64,000 nt of DNA from Nitrospirota bacterium (GTDB lineage Bacteria; Nitrospirota; JACRHL01). The DNA lies in NCBI GenBank assembly GCA_029858285.1, contig JAOUFN010000007.1:62001-126000 (forward strand), given 5' to 3'. A model generated the notes under the pieces. The model was not told the origin of the DNA and did no database searches. It saw only the letters and a program-made list of their open reading frames with translations. Shown in pieces: positions 49,091-57,906 of this stretch. Position numbers and translations under genes: made by a program. Positions within the stretch are counted from its first letter, which is position 1. Every line of letters begins with the position of its first letter.

Positions 49091-50235
49091 CCACCCCCGC
49101 GCCGGAGCCACTGCCGGAGTCGTTGCCGGAGTCGTTGCCGGAGTCTTTACGCGAGCCTCTGCTGGACCAAATCGTCCAGGCCATCGCCCCGGTGGGCCAC
49201 CAGATGGACGCGGCCATCACCGGGTGCCTCGACTCCCTGACCAAGCCCCCCGGCAGTCTGGGGCGGCTGGAGGACATGGCCCTGCACATCGGCCGCATCC
49301 AGCGCACCATCAAGCCGTCGGTGGCCCACAAGGTGGTGACGGTGTTCGCCGCCGACCACGGCGTGGCGGCGGAGGGGGTCAGCGCCTACCCGGCCGAGGT
49401 CACCCCGCAGATGGTGCTCAACTTCCTGTCCGGCGGCGCCGCGGTGAACGTGCTGGCGCGCCACGCCGGGGCGCGCGTGGTGGTGGCCGACGTGGGGGTG
49501 AACTTCGACTTTCCGCCCCCCCCCCGCGGCCCCCTGGCCCACAAGGTGGCGCGCGGCACCCGCAGCATCACCCGTGGCCCCGCCATGAGCCGCAACGAGG
49601 CGCGCCGCGCCCTGGAGGCAGGCATCCGCGTGGCGGTGTGCGAGATCGGCGCCGGGGCCGAACTGCTGGCGGTGGGGGACATGGGCATCGGCAACACCAC
49701 GTCGAGCGCCGCCATCACCGCCTGCCTCACCGGCCACACCGCCGCCGAGGTCACCGGGCGAGGCACCGGTGTGGACGACGCCGGGCTGGCGCGCAAGGTG
49801 CGCGCCGTGGAGCAGGCGCTGGAGGCCAACTCCCTGCCCCCGGCGGCCACGGCGGGTTCGACCGACGCCCTGGGGGTGCTGGCGGCGGTGGGGGGCTTCG
49901 AGATCGGCGCCATCGCCGGGGCCATTCTGGGGGCGGCCCGCCACCGGGTGCCGGTGATCGTGGATGGCTACATCGCCACCGCCGGGGCGCTGATCGCCCA
50001 CGCCCTGTGCCCGACCGCCACCGAATACATGCTTGCCGGGCACCGCTCCGCCGAGCCGGGACACCGCATCGCCCTGGGCCATCTGGGGCTGTCCCCCTAT
50101 CTGGAAATGGAGATGCGGCTGGGCGAAGGTTCCGGCGCGGTGCTGGCCATGCACCTGGCAGAGGCCGCCACCCGCATCATGGCCGAAATGGCGACCTTCG
50201 AAGGGGCCGGGGTGTCGGGGCGCGGGGAGGCATGA
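49087..50235 (+). CDS. cobT: Nicotinate-nucleotide-dimethylbenzimidazole phosphoribosyltransferase
   Basis: Makes alpha-ribazole phosphate for the lower cobalamin ligand. 382 residues. KPPGSLGRLE, FAADHGVAAEGVSAYP and the catalytic Glu region RLGEGSGA near the C-terminus are clear. An N-terminal 20-residue extension repeats LPES, encoded by 12-bp direct repeats (49111-49146). ATGA overlaps with both neighbours show tight coupling. Confidence 0.95.
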   Translation: MTTPAPEPLPESLPESLPESLREPLLDQIVQAIAPVGHQMDAAITGCLDSLTKPPGSLGRLEDMALHIGRIQRTIKPSVAHKVVTVFAADHGVAAEGVSAYPAEVTPQMVLNFLSGGAAVNVLARHAGARVVVADVGVNFDFPPPPRGPLAHKVARGTRSITRGPAMSRNEARRALEAGIRVAVCEIGAGAELLAVGDMGIGNTTSSAAITACLTGHTAAEVTGRGTGVDDAGLARKVRAVEQALEANSLPPAATAGSTDALGVLAAVGGFEIGAIAGAILGAARHRVPVIVDGYIATAGALIAHALCPTATEYMLAGHRSAEPGHRIALGHLGLSPYLEMEMRLGEGSGAVLAMHLAEAATRIMAEMATFEGAGVSGRGEA

Positions 50236-51002
50236 GCGCATCCCCCATCTCCGGGTTGCTGACCGCCGGGCTGGACGCCGCCCGCTTCCTCACCCGCCTG
50301 CCGGTCCCGTCCCTGGCGCCGGACGGGGAACGCGCGGAACCGCACCCCTGGACCATGGCCATGTTCCCGGTGGTGGGGCTGTTTCTGGGGGCGGCGGCGT
50401 GGACCGTGTGGTGGGGGCTGCGCATCCCCTTTTCCCAGCCGGTGGCCGACATCCTCATCATCGGCATCCTGGCCCTGCTGAGCGGCGCCATCCACTGGGA
50501 CGGTCTGATGGACACCGCCGACGCCCTGGGCGCCCCGCCGGAAAGGCGTCTGGAGGTGCTGCGCGATCCCCACGTCGGCAGTTTCGGGCTTTTGGCCCTG
50601 GTGTTCGTGGCCGCCGTGCAGTGGGCGGGTTTGACCGGCCTGCACGGCTGGATTCACGGCTCCGCCATCATCCTGTTCCCGATCTGGGGGAGGCTGTCCA
50701 TGGCGGCGGTCACCTGGCACATGGCCGACCTGCGGGAAGGGGAGGGGCTGGCGGGGGTGTTCACCCGCCAGGTCGAGATGTCCCACCTGCTGTGGGGCGG
50801 CGGCTTCACCCTGCTGATCTCGGTGCTACTGCTGGGCTACTGGACGGCGGTGGTGGCGGTCGGGGTGGCGGCCGGAGTGTACCTGCTGCGCTTTGCCTAC
50901 CGGCGCTTCTTCCGGGGGATCACCGGCGACATGATCGGCGCCACCTGCTGTGTGGTCGAGGCACTGGTGCTGGGGCTGCTCGGGCACTACCCGAACCCCT
51001 GA
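50232..51002 (+). CDS. cobS: Adenosylcobinamide-GDP ribazoletransferase
   Basis: Integral membrane enzyme joining adenosylcobinamide-GDP and alpha-ribazole, completing B12. 256 residues, multiple transmembrane helices, signature GAIHWDGLMDTADALGAPPE with catalytic acidic residues. It ends the cobU-cobT-cobS operon. The nearby genes provide only nucleotide-loop assembly, so corrinoid salvage or a distant corrin-ring locus is implied. Confidence 0.94.
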   Translation: MSASPISGLLTAGLDAARFLTRLPVPSLAPDGERAEPHPWTMAMFPVVGLFLGAAAWTVWWGLRIPFSQPVADILIIGILALLSGAIHWDGLMDTADALGAPPERRLEVLRDPHVGSFGLLALVFVAAVQWAGLTGLHGWIHGSAIILFPIWGRLSMAAVTWHMADLREGEGLAGVFTRQVEMSHLLWGGGFTLLISVLLLGYWTAVVAVGVAAGVYLLRFAYRRFFRGITGDMIGATCCVVEALVLGLLGHYPNP

Positions 51003-51123
51003 CCGCCCCTCCGGCTGCTCTTCCGGGCGTTTCTCCGAATCAGTCCCCGGCGCGGATTCCTGACCTGCGGCATTGCCCGGCGGGTGGTTCCGGGGCTAGA
51101 ATCAGGCCGAGGAGGTTCCCGTC

Positions 51124-51537
51124 ATGTCCACCCGCCGCTCCCATAAGCTGTTCACCGTCGACGAGGCCAACGAACTGGTCCCGGAACTGAACGACATCTT
51201 CGCCGCCGTGCGCGAGGAACGGCGGATTGTCACCGAGTCCGCGCCCCACGCCAGGAAGGCCGCCGCAAAGGCCCGCGAGGGGGGCGGCAGCCCGTTCGGC
51301 GGCCGCTATGTGCAGGCGTTGGAGCGCATGACCGAGCTGGTGGAGCGGGTCAACGGCCTGGGGGTGATGGTGAAGGACGTGGACCGGGGCCTGTGCGACT
51401 TCATGCACGACCACGGCGGCGAACTGGTGCTGCTGTGCTGGAAGTACGGCGAGCCCGACGTGTCCTGGTGGCACTCCCTGGAAGACGGCTTCAATGGCCG
51501 CCGCGCCATCGAGGAACTGCAGGACCTGTCCGACTGA
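51124..51537 (+). CDS. DUF2203-like protein
   Basis: 137 residues: KLFTVDEANELVPELN at the N-terminus, a long helix, then VKDVDRGLCDFMHDHGGELVLLCWKYGE and WWHSLEDGFNGRRAIEEL, which fit DUF2203. It is cytoplasmic and of unknown function. GAGG precedes the ATG. Confidence 0.85.
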   Translation: MSTRRSHKLFTVDEANELVPELNDIFAAVREERRIVTESAPHARKAAAKAREGGGSPFGGRYVQALERMTELVERVNGLGVMVKDVDRGLCDFMHDHGGELVLLCWKYGEPDVSWWHSLEDGFNGRRAIEELQDLSD

Positions 51538-51643
51538 CGGCGCCCCGCCCTCGCCTTTCGTCCCCCTCCGGCCCCGTGCTCCCGGCTCGCCGTTTCTGCG
51601 CCTCTCCATCATCTTTCGGCCACAGCTCCCGTCCCCCGGCCTC

Positions 51644-51672
51644 TTGACACAGGGGGGGCGGAGGGATAAATA
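51644..51672 (+). promoter_or_regulatory. Strong sigma-70 promoter of the Gld-like ABC operon (leaderless start)
   Basis: TTGACA (51644-51649), a 17-bp spacer and TAAATA (51667-51672). The ATG at 51682 is nine nt past the -10, so the mRNA would begin within a few bases of the start codon, and there is no Shine-Dalgarno. Confidence 0.75.
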
Positions 51673-51681
51673 TCCCCACCG

Positions 51682-52641
51682 ATGGAAGCATTCGTCGAGG
51701 CCGAAAATCTGACCCGCACCTACGGCGCCGTGCGGGCCGTGGACCGCGTTTCGTTCCAGATCCGCAAGGGCGAGGTGGTGGGGCTGCTGGGCCCCAACGG
51801 GGCGGGCAAAACCACCACCATGAAGATGCTCACCTGCTTCATGCCCCCCACCGAAGGCCGGGTGCGGGTGGCGGGGCTGGACGTGGTGGAGCACTCCCTC
51901 GAAGTCCGCCGCCGCCTTGGGTACCTGCCGGAAAACGTCCCCCTGTACGACGAGATGGGGGTGTGGGAATACCTCGATTTCATGGCGCGGGTGCGGGGCA
52001 TCGAAGCCAGCGAGCGCGGCCGCGCCATCCGCCGGGCGGTGGCCCGCTGCGGGCTGGGCGCCATGATCGGCAAGCCGGTGTCGGCCCTCTCCAAGGGCTA
52101 CCGTCAGCGGCTGGGCCTGGCCCAGGCGGTGATCCACGACCCCGATCTGGTGATCCTCGACGAGCCCACCACCGGGCTCGATCCGAACCAGATCGTCGAA
52201 ATCCGCCAGCTCATCCGCCAGATCGGCAGCGAAAAGACCGTGCTGCTCTCCACCCACATCCTGCAGGAGGTGGAGGCGGTGTGCGACCGGGTGCTGATCA
52301 TCAATGACGGGCGCATCATCGCCGACGGCACCCCGGCGCAACTGCACAGCGAATTCCAGGGCGCCCAGGAGCTTTCCCTGCTGATCGGCGGCGCGGCGCA
52401 TGACGACCTTTCGGCGGCCCTCGGCGGCATTGCCGGCGCCGAACGCGTGCAGGTGGGCGAGCCGGACGCCCGGAACTCCGGGGTGTTTGCCGCCAGTGTC
52501 ACCTCCGGCAAGGACACCGACCTGCGCGAAGCCATTTTCCGCCTCTGCGTGCAGCGCGGCTGGGTGCTTCTGGAGATGCACCGTCGCGTGGTGAGCCTGG
52601 AGGACATTTTCCGCAAACTCACCGTCCGGGAGGGGGCATGA
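51682..52641 (+). CDS. ABC transporter ATPase, GldA-like
   Basis: 319 residues. Walker A LGPNGAGKTTT, signature LSKGYRQRLGLAQ, Walker B LVILDEPTTGLDP, H-loop STHILQE, and a C-terminal extension (about 230-319) typical of ABC-2 exporters. It is the first gene of the ATPase/permease/GldG-like/DUF4340-like operon; all junctions overlap. In Bacteroidota such sets serve gliding; elsewhere their substrate is unknown. Confidence 0.92.
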   Translation: MEAFVEAENLTRTYGAVRAVDRVSFQIRKGEVVGLLGPNGAGKTTTMKMLTCFMPPTEGRVRVAGLDVVEHSLEVRRRLGYLPENVPLYDEMGVWEYLDFMARVRGIEASERGRAIRRAVARCGLGAMIGKPVSALSKGYRQRLGLAQAVIHDPDLVILDEPTTGLDPNQIVEIRQLIRQIGSEKTVLLSTHILQEVEAVCDRVLIINDGRIIADGTPAQLHSEFQGAQELSLLIGGAAHDDLSAALGGIAGAERVQVGEPDARNSGVFAASVTSGKDTDLREAIFRLCVQRGWVLLEMHRRVVSLEDIFRKLTVREGA

Positions 52642-53375
52642 GCGGCAAGGGAGTCGGGATGACCGGCGCCTACGCCATTTTCCGCCGCGAATTCGCGGCC
52701 TATTTCGGCCAGCCGGTGGCCTATGTGGTGATCACCGCCTACCTGCTCATCTGCGGCTGGTTCTTCGCCAGCACCCTGTTCCTCGAGGGGCAGGCCACGG
52801 TGCGCACCTACTTCGAGGCCGCGCCGTTGTTGCTGGTGTTCTTTGCCCCGGCCATCGCCATGCGGCTGCTGGCGGACGAGTGGCGCAGCGGCACCATGGA
52901 ACTGCTCATCACCCTTCCGGTGCGCGACATGGATGTGGTGCTGGGCAAATACCTGGCCGCCCTGGCCGTGTTCATGGTGGCCCAGGGGGTAACCCTGCTG
53001 TACCCCCTCACCGCCGGGCTGCTGGGCAACGTGGATGGCGGGCAGGTGGTGTCGGCCTACATCGGCATGCTGCTGCTGGGCGGAACGTACCTGGCGGTGG
53101 GGCTGTGGGCCAGCGCCGTCACCGCCAGCCAGGTGGTGGCCTTCATCCTCGGTTTTTTTGTCTGTTTCGTCCTGTTTTTGCTGGGCAAGGTGGTGGCCCT
53201 GGCCCCGGCCCCCCTGGTGCCGCTGGCCGAGGCCATCGCGGTGGACACCCACTTCGCCAACCTGGCCAGGGGGGTGGTGGACAGCCGTGACGTGCTGTAT
53301 TTCCTGAGCCTGATCGCCCTGTGCCTGCTGGGCGCCGTGTCCACCCTGGAAGGGCGCAAGTGGGGGAGCCGGTGA
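52638..53375 (+). CDS. ABC-2 permease, GldF-like
   Basis: 245 residues with six predicted transmembrane helices. RREFAAYFGQPVAYVVITAYLL at the start and DEWRSGTMELLITLPVRDMDVVLGKYLA between helices 2 and 3 are typical of the family. ATGA overlap with the ATPase, GTGA overlap with the next gene. Confidence 0.9.
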   Translation: MSGKGVGMTGAYAIFRREFAAYFGQPVAYVVITAYLLICGWFFASTLFLEGQATVRTYFEAAPLLLVFFAPAIAMRLLADEWRSGTMELLITLPVRDMDVVLGKYLAALAVFMVAQGVTLLYPLTAGLLGNVDGGQVVSAYIGMLLLGGTYLAVGLWASAVTASQVVAFILGFFVCFVLFLLGKVVALAPAPLVPLAEAIAVDTHFANLARGVVDSRDVLYFLSLIALCLLGAVSTLEGRKWGSR

Positions 53376-55099
53376 ATTCCGGGATGAACTCCGAAACGCC
53401 CACTCCGAACCCCTCCGGGAACGCTTCCGGGAACGCTTCCGGGAATTCCGGCGGCGGGAGCTCCGGCGGTATTCTGTCCCGCACCGTCGCCCGCTGGGGT
53501 TTGCTGCTCACCGCCGCCGCCGTGCTGGTGGTGCTGAACCTGCTGTCGGCGATCTGGTTCGTGCGCGGCGACCTCACCGAGGACAGTGAGTTCACCGTGT
53601 CATCCAGTACCCGTAACCTGCTGAAGCAACTGGACGACCGGCTGGTGGTACGCGCCTATTTCACGCGCAACTTACCCCCCCCCTACAGCCGCGTGCGCGG
53701 TCACGTGCAGGACCTGCTCCAGGAATACCGCACCCTGTCCGGTGGAAGGGTGGCCTTCGAATTCGTCGATCCGGCCGAGACGATGGGCGAAGGCGCCGAG
53801 CACGAAATGAACCTCATGGGCATCCCCCTGGTGCAGGTGACCGACGTCTCCTCCGACAAGGTCGAGGTCAAGAACGGCTTCATGGGGGTGGTGATCCAGT
53901 TCGGCGACCAGCGCGAGGTGTTGCCCGTGGTGCGCAGCACCCAGGGGCTGGAGTATCTGTTTACCGGCAAAATCCGCAAGCTCACCGGCACCGGTCGCGG
54001 CAAAATCGGGCTGGTGCCCGCCCCCGGCACACTGGATCCGAAGTCGGACATGGCCCAGGTCATGCGCGTGATTGAGGAGCAGTACCAGGTGGAACCGGTG
54101 CCCCTGGAGGCCGGGGAGGAGGTGCCCCCCGGAATCAAGGTGCTGCTGGTGGCGCGACCGCTGGAGGAAATGTCGCGCTGGACGCTGGCGCAACTGGACC
54201 GGCATTTGGTGTCCGGCGGCGGTCTGGGGGTGTTCTTCGGGCGCACCGAGGTCGAATTGCAATCCCAGTACACCCGCATCCTGTCGGACCCGTTCCGTTC
54301 CCTGCTGGACAAGTGGGGGGTGACGGTGGGGGACGACATGGTGGTCGATCGCCACAACGTGCGCATCACCGTGGCCCAGCAGCGCGGCTTCTTCACCATG
54401 CAGAACCTGGTGGACTACCCCTACATTCCCTCGCTGCGCGACCTGGACACCCAACACCCGGTGGTTTCGGGGCTGGAGGGAATTTTCCTGCCGTTCGCCT
54501 CGTCGCTCGCCGTTCACGAGGTCCCTGGTGTCACCTACACCGTGCTGGCGCGCAGTTCCGCCGATAGCTGGCGGCTGGCTCCCGGCTACGACATCGACCC
54601 CTTCAAGCCGCTGGAAAAACTCCTCAACGAACAATCCGTCCGTGGCCCCCACCCCCTGGCGGTGGCGGCCAAGGGCACCTTCCCCAGCGCCATGGCCGGC
54701 TTCACCGTGGAACGGCCGAGGCTGGGGGCGGACGGCAATATCGAAGCCGGGGGCAAGGTCACGTTGCCCGCGCCACCGTCGGCGCCCGGGCGGCTGATTG
54801 TGGTGGGCACCGGCACCCTGCTGGAAGACAAATACATGATGAGCGGCGAGAACCTGCCGTTCATCATGAACGCCGTGGACTGGCTGGCCGGAGACGAGGC
54901 ACTGCTTTCCCTGCGCTCCCGGGGTGTGACCGATCGCCCTCTGGCCGAACTCGGGCCCGGCGGCCGCGCACTGGCCAAGTTTGTCTGCGTGTTGCTGGGG
55001 CCGCTGTTGCTGGTGGCGGCGGGGCTGGTGCATTGGCGGCTGCGCTCCGCGCGGCGCCGCCGGCTGGCGGACCTGTTGCGGGAGGATACCCGGCGGTGA
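53372..55099 (+). CDS. GldG-like ABC transporter auxiliary protein
   Basis: 575 residues: Gly/Asn/Ser-rich N-terminus encoded by 12-bp repeats (SGNASGNASGN), one transmembrane helix (GLLLTAAAVLVVLNLLSAIWF), a large periplasmic domain with DLTEDSEFTVSSSTRNLLKQL, and a C-terminal helix (FVCVLLGPLLLVAAGLV) before a basic tail. This matches GldG/IFT52-type proteins. The GTG at 53372 has GGGGGAG upstream. Confidence 0.88.
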   Translation: MNSGMNSETPTPNPSGNASGNASGNSGGGSSGGILSRTVARWGLLLTAAAVLVVLNLLSAIWFVRGDLTEDSEFTVSSSTRNLLKQLDDRLVVRAYFTRNLPPPYSRVRGHVQDLLQEYRTLSGGRVAFEFVDPAETMGEGAEHEMNLMGIPLVQVTDVSSDKVEVKNGFMGVVIQFGDQREVLPVVRSTQGLEYLFTGKIRKLTGTGRGKIGLVPAPGTLDPKSDMAQVMRVIEEQYQVEPVPLEAGEEVPPGIKVLLVARPLEEMSRWTLAQLDRHLVSGGGLGVFFGRTEVELQSQYTRILSDPFRSLLDKWGVTVGDDMVVDRHNVRITVAQQRGFFTMQNLVDYPYIPSLRDLDTQHPVVSGLEGIFLPFASSLAVHEVPGVTYTVLARSSADSWRLAPGYDIDPFKPLEKLLNEQSVRGPHPLAVAAKGTFPSAMAGFTVERPRLGADGNIEAGGKVTLPAPPSAPGRLIVVGTGTLLEDKYMMSGENLPFIMNAVDWLAGDEALLSLRSRGVTDRPLAELGPGGRALAKFVCVLLGPLLLVAAGLVHWRLRSARRRRLADLLREDTRR

Positions 55100-56214
55100 A
55101 GCAACGTGCCCTGATTGGTAGCGCGTTGTTGCTGGCGTTGTTGCTGGCGTTGTTGCTGGTCAGCCGCCTGAGCGACCCCGGTGGCGGCCTCAGCCACGGC
55201 CCGTTGTTGCACTTCCATTCCGCCGACGTGGCGCGCATCGAGATCGAGGGCGATGGCGTCCGCCTCACTTTGGTCCGGGAAAAGGCGGAAAAAGTGGCGG
55301 ACCGGGTGTGGCGCGTCACCCGCACCGGGATTTCCACACCGCCACCGCAGGCCACTCCGCCCCCCGCGCCGCCCGCCGGGGAGGAAGGCGCCGCGGAAGG
55401 ATTTGTCGCCGACGCCGCCAAGGTGGATCGGGTGCTGTCCATGCTCGAGGTGCTGCCCAGTGTCGGGGTGGTGTCCACCAACCCGGAAAAGGCGTCCCTG
55501 TTCATGGTGGACGATGCCGGGGGGCTGAAAGTGTCCCTGTTCGCTTCCGGAGCCGACACCCCCTTGTCCGAACTGGTGGTGGGCAAGGCCGCGCCGTCGA
55601 TGATCCGCAGTTATGTGCGGCTGGCGGGGCATCCGGATGTGTACGAGGTGGCCGGCACCCTGGGTTACACCCTGGCCCCCGACCTGTCCCAGTGGCGGGA
55701 CCGCAGTGTGTGGCGCTTCGACCCCGGTGTCATCACCCGCGTCGCCATCACCAGAACTTCCGTCCGGGCCGGGGATTCCGGCAGACGCGACGTGGTGCTG
55801 CAGCGTTCCGAGGACGGTCCCTGGGGCTGGTCCGGCCCCGCCGCGCCCGCATCCGCCCCGGACACCGGCAAGGTCAATGCCTGGCTGGAGTCCTTGTCCA
55901 CCCTGAATGCCGTGGGCTTTTTTGAAGATGCCGCCGCACCCCCTCCAAACGCCCGGAAAGCGCCGCTGATGACCCTGGAGGTGACCCCCTCCGGCGACGG
56001 GCCGCCGCATCATCTGGTGCTGGAGGCGGAGGAAGAGGGGGTGTACCGGGTAGCGGTGGATGCCCCGCCCCGGCGCTACACGGTTGCCCGCGATGTGCTG
56101 GGCGGGGTGCTGGCGGACCCGTTCCGGGCTTTCGCGCCGCCGCCCCCGCCAGCCGGCTCGCCACCGGACCACTCGCCGGTGCCCGCGCCTCCCGCCCCGG
56201 CGCCCCCGCGCTGA
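55096..56214 (+). CDS. DUF4340-like exported protein
   Basis: 372 residues with an N-terminal membrane anchor built of LLLA repeats (12-bp DNA repeats at 55123-55158), a periplasmic domain with paired beta units of the DUF4340 type (ARIEIEGDGVRLTLVRE; LNAVGFFED), and Pro-rich linkers. DUF4340 commonly follows GldG-like proteins, so it is probably part of the same export or surface machine. Confidence 0.82.
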   Translation: MKQRALIGSALLLALLLALLLVSRLSDPGGGLSHGPLLHFHSADVARIEIEGDGVRLTLVREKAEKVADRVWRVTRTGISTPPPQATPPPAPPAGEEGAAEGFVADAAKVDRVLSMLEVLPSVGVVSTNPEKASLFMVDDAGGLKVSLFASGADTPLSELVVGKAAPSMIRSYVRLAGHPDVYEVAGTLGYTLAPDLSQWRDRSVWRFDPGVITRVAITRTSVRAGDSGRRDVVLQRSEDGPWGWSGPAAPASAPDTGKVNAWLESLSTLNAVGFFEDAAAPPPNARKAPLMTLEVTPSGDGPPHHLVLEAEEEGVYRVAVDAPPRRYTVARDVLGGVLADPFRAFAPPPPPAGSPPDHSPVPAPPAPAPPR

Positions 56215-56260
56215 GCCGGGAGCATGGCAACCGGGCTCCGGTTCGGCCCGGCTTGCGCGA

Positions 56261-57277
56261 TCAGCCCGGCTTGCGTGAAATCAGGAGGGATGAACTGAAC
56301 GGCGGCGACGGCAGGGCCATCTCGGTGGGGGCCTCCATGCCCGCCGCCTGAAGCCACGCGGCGTATTCGTGCCGCCCGTAGTCCCGGCCCCGGGTGGTCA
56401 GCAGCATCATCAGCGAAAACACCGCCCCCCCGGTCGGCCGCACCAGTTCCCGGTCCATGATGTGGTCCTTGATGACCACCCGCCCCCCCGGCTTCAGCGC
56501 CGCCGCGCAGCGGTGCAGCAGGGCCTGGCAGGCGTCGGCGTCCTCACCGTGCAGGACGTTGGACAGGAACACCAGATCAAAGCCGTCGGGCAGGGGGTCG
56601 GTGTGGTAATCCCCGGTGTGCAGGGCGATGCGCTCCGACATACCCTCGGCGGCCAGCACCTCGCGGGTGATGGACAGGGTGGCGGGCAGATCGAACACCT
56701 GGCACTCCAGCCCCGGATGGGCGCGGGCCATGGCCATGGGATAGGTGGCCGGACCGCTGCCCACGTCCAGCAGGCGGCAGGCACCCTCCAGGGGCAGGTT
56801 TTCCGCCACCCAGCGGTCGTCCCCCCGCGCCCGCACCAGGCTGTGCATGGCCAGGATGAAGCGGCGGGCCTCCGCCGGATCGTTCTGGTACATATCCGGC
56901 GTGCGCACCGGCTGTCCACCCCGCACCGCCTCCTCCAGCCGTTCCCACAGGGGCCAACTGGCGGCCTCGAATTCCACCATGCCGCCCAGATGCCGGGGGC
57001 TGTCCGGCAGCAGCCAGCGGCGGCTGGCGGCGGTGAGGGCAAAGCGGCCGTCGCGTTTTTCCAGCAACTCCAGGGCGGCCATGGCGTTCAGCAGCAGTTC
57101 GCAGGCACGCGCGTCCAGCCTCCGCGCGGCGGCAACCTGCCCGGCGGTGGCGCCGTTCCCCACCGCCGCGAACAGGTCCAGCTTCACCGCCGCGTGCAGC
57201 ACTCGCGACGCCGCAAAGGCGCCGGAGAGGTTCTCCAGCCGCGCGAACCCCCGCTCGTCTGCCGTGCCGCCCGTCAC
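56261..57277 (-). CDS. SAM-dependent O-methyltransferase (COMT-like)
   Basis: 338 residues: an N-terminal dimerisation/winged-helix domain (RVLHAAVKLDLFAAV) and a Rossmann domain with LLDVGSGPAT and VFLSNVLHG, ending in the SAM-dependent class I layout used by plant-type and bacterial O-methyltransferases (hydroxyneurosporene or small-molecule methylases). Substrate unknown. It is 13 nt downstream of the HemJ-like gene. Confidence 0.8.
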   Translation of the reverse strand: MTGGTADERGFARLENLSGAFAASRVLHAAVKLDLFAAVGNGATAGQVAAARRLDARACELLLNAMAALELLEKRDGRFALTAASRRWLLPDSPRHLGGMVEFEAASWPLWERLEEAVRGGQPVRTPDMYQNDPAEARRFILAMHSLVRARGDDRWVAENLPLEGACRLLDVGSGPATYPMAMARAHPGLECQVFDLPATLSITREVLAAEGMSERIALHTGDYHTDPLPDGFDLVFLSNVLHGEDADACQALLHRCAAALKPGGRVVIKDHIMDRELVRPTGGAVFSLMMLLTTRGRDYGRHEYAAWLQAAGMEAPTEMALPSPPFSSSLLISRKPG

Positions 57278-57290
57278 CGCCCCGCCGGGA

Positions 57291-57713
57291 TCAGTTGCCG
57301 GGGCGCACCATGACCATGATCAGGATGCCGATCACCGTCAGGCCGATGCTGCCGTGGATGGCGGAAAACACCGCCTTTTTCTGCCGCTCCGGGTGTTCCC
57401 GCAGACGGCCCAGCATGATGTGCAGGGCGACGTGCAGCCCCGCCAGCAGGGCAAGGAGGACCGCCTTGCCGCGGAACCAGTCGAACTCGGCATAGGGCAT
57501 CCACCCGGCGTGCATGATGCCGGCGGCGGTGATCAGGGTGATGACCAGGCCGGGGACGGCCACCAGCCAGTACATGCGCCCCTCCACCCAGGCGAAGCGC
57601 GCCTGCACCTCGCGGGCTTCCACCACGTGATAGGCGGCCATGCGGCTGATGGCCAGTAACCCCCCGGTCCATAAAATCACTCCCAACAGGTGAAACGTCA
57701 GCCACCAGGCCAT
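57291..57713 (-). CDS. HemJ/CopD-like four-helix membrane protein
   Basis: 140 residues: WWLTFHLLGVILWTGGLLAISRM, then three more helices with His residues (HVALHIMLG, AIHGSIGL). Length and His/Trp placement fit HemJ-type protoporphyrinogen IX oxidase, but the key motif is not strict enough for a sure call. AGGGG precedes the ATG at 57713. Cotranscribed with the methyltransferase. Confidence 0.6.
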   Translation of the reverse strand: MAWWLTFHLLGVILWTGGLLAISRMAAYHVVEAREVQARFAWVEGRMYWLVAVPGLVITLITAAGIMHAGWMPYAEFDWFRGKAVLLALLAGLHVALHIMLGRLREHPERQKKAVFSAIHGSIGLTVIGILIMVMVRPGN

Positions 57714-57806
57714 ACAATGTCCCCTCGTGCAGATATTCAGAATGCGGCAGCGGGGAAGGGACATCCCGTTTCCCGGTGCGCGCAACGGTTGGTAACAGCT
57801 CCGACA

Positions 57807-57846
57807 GTATACGCCCCCGGTATACGCCCCCAGTATAGGCGCCCCC
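57807..57846. repeat. 13-bp tandem repeat in the hemJ-like/xth divergent promoter region
   Basis: GTATACGCCCCC with one spacer base, two copies (57807, 57820), and a diverged third at 57833. Each carries TATA, so the copies may act as alternative -10 boxes. Confidence 0.7.
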
Positions 57847-57906
57847 GCCGCGCCGCGCCTGCAACCCGTGCCGTGGAATGCCGATTGTTTCCGTAGCCAT
57901 GCCCCC

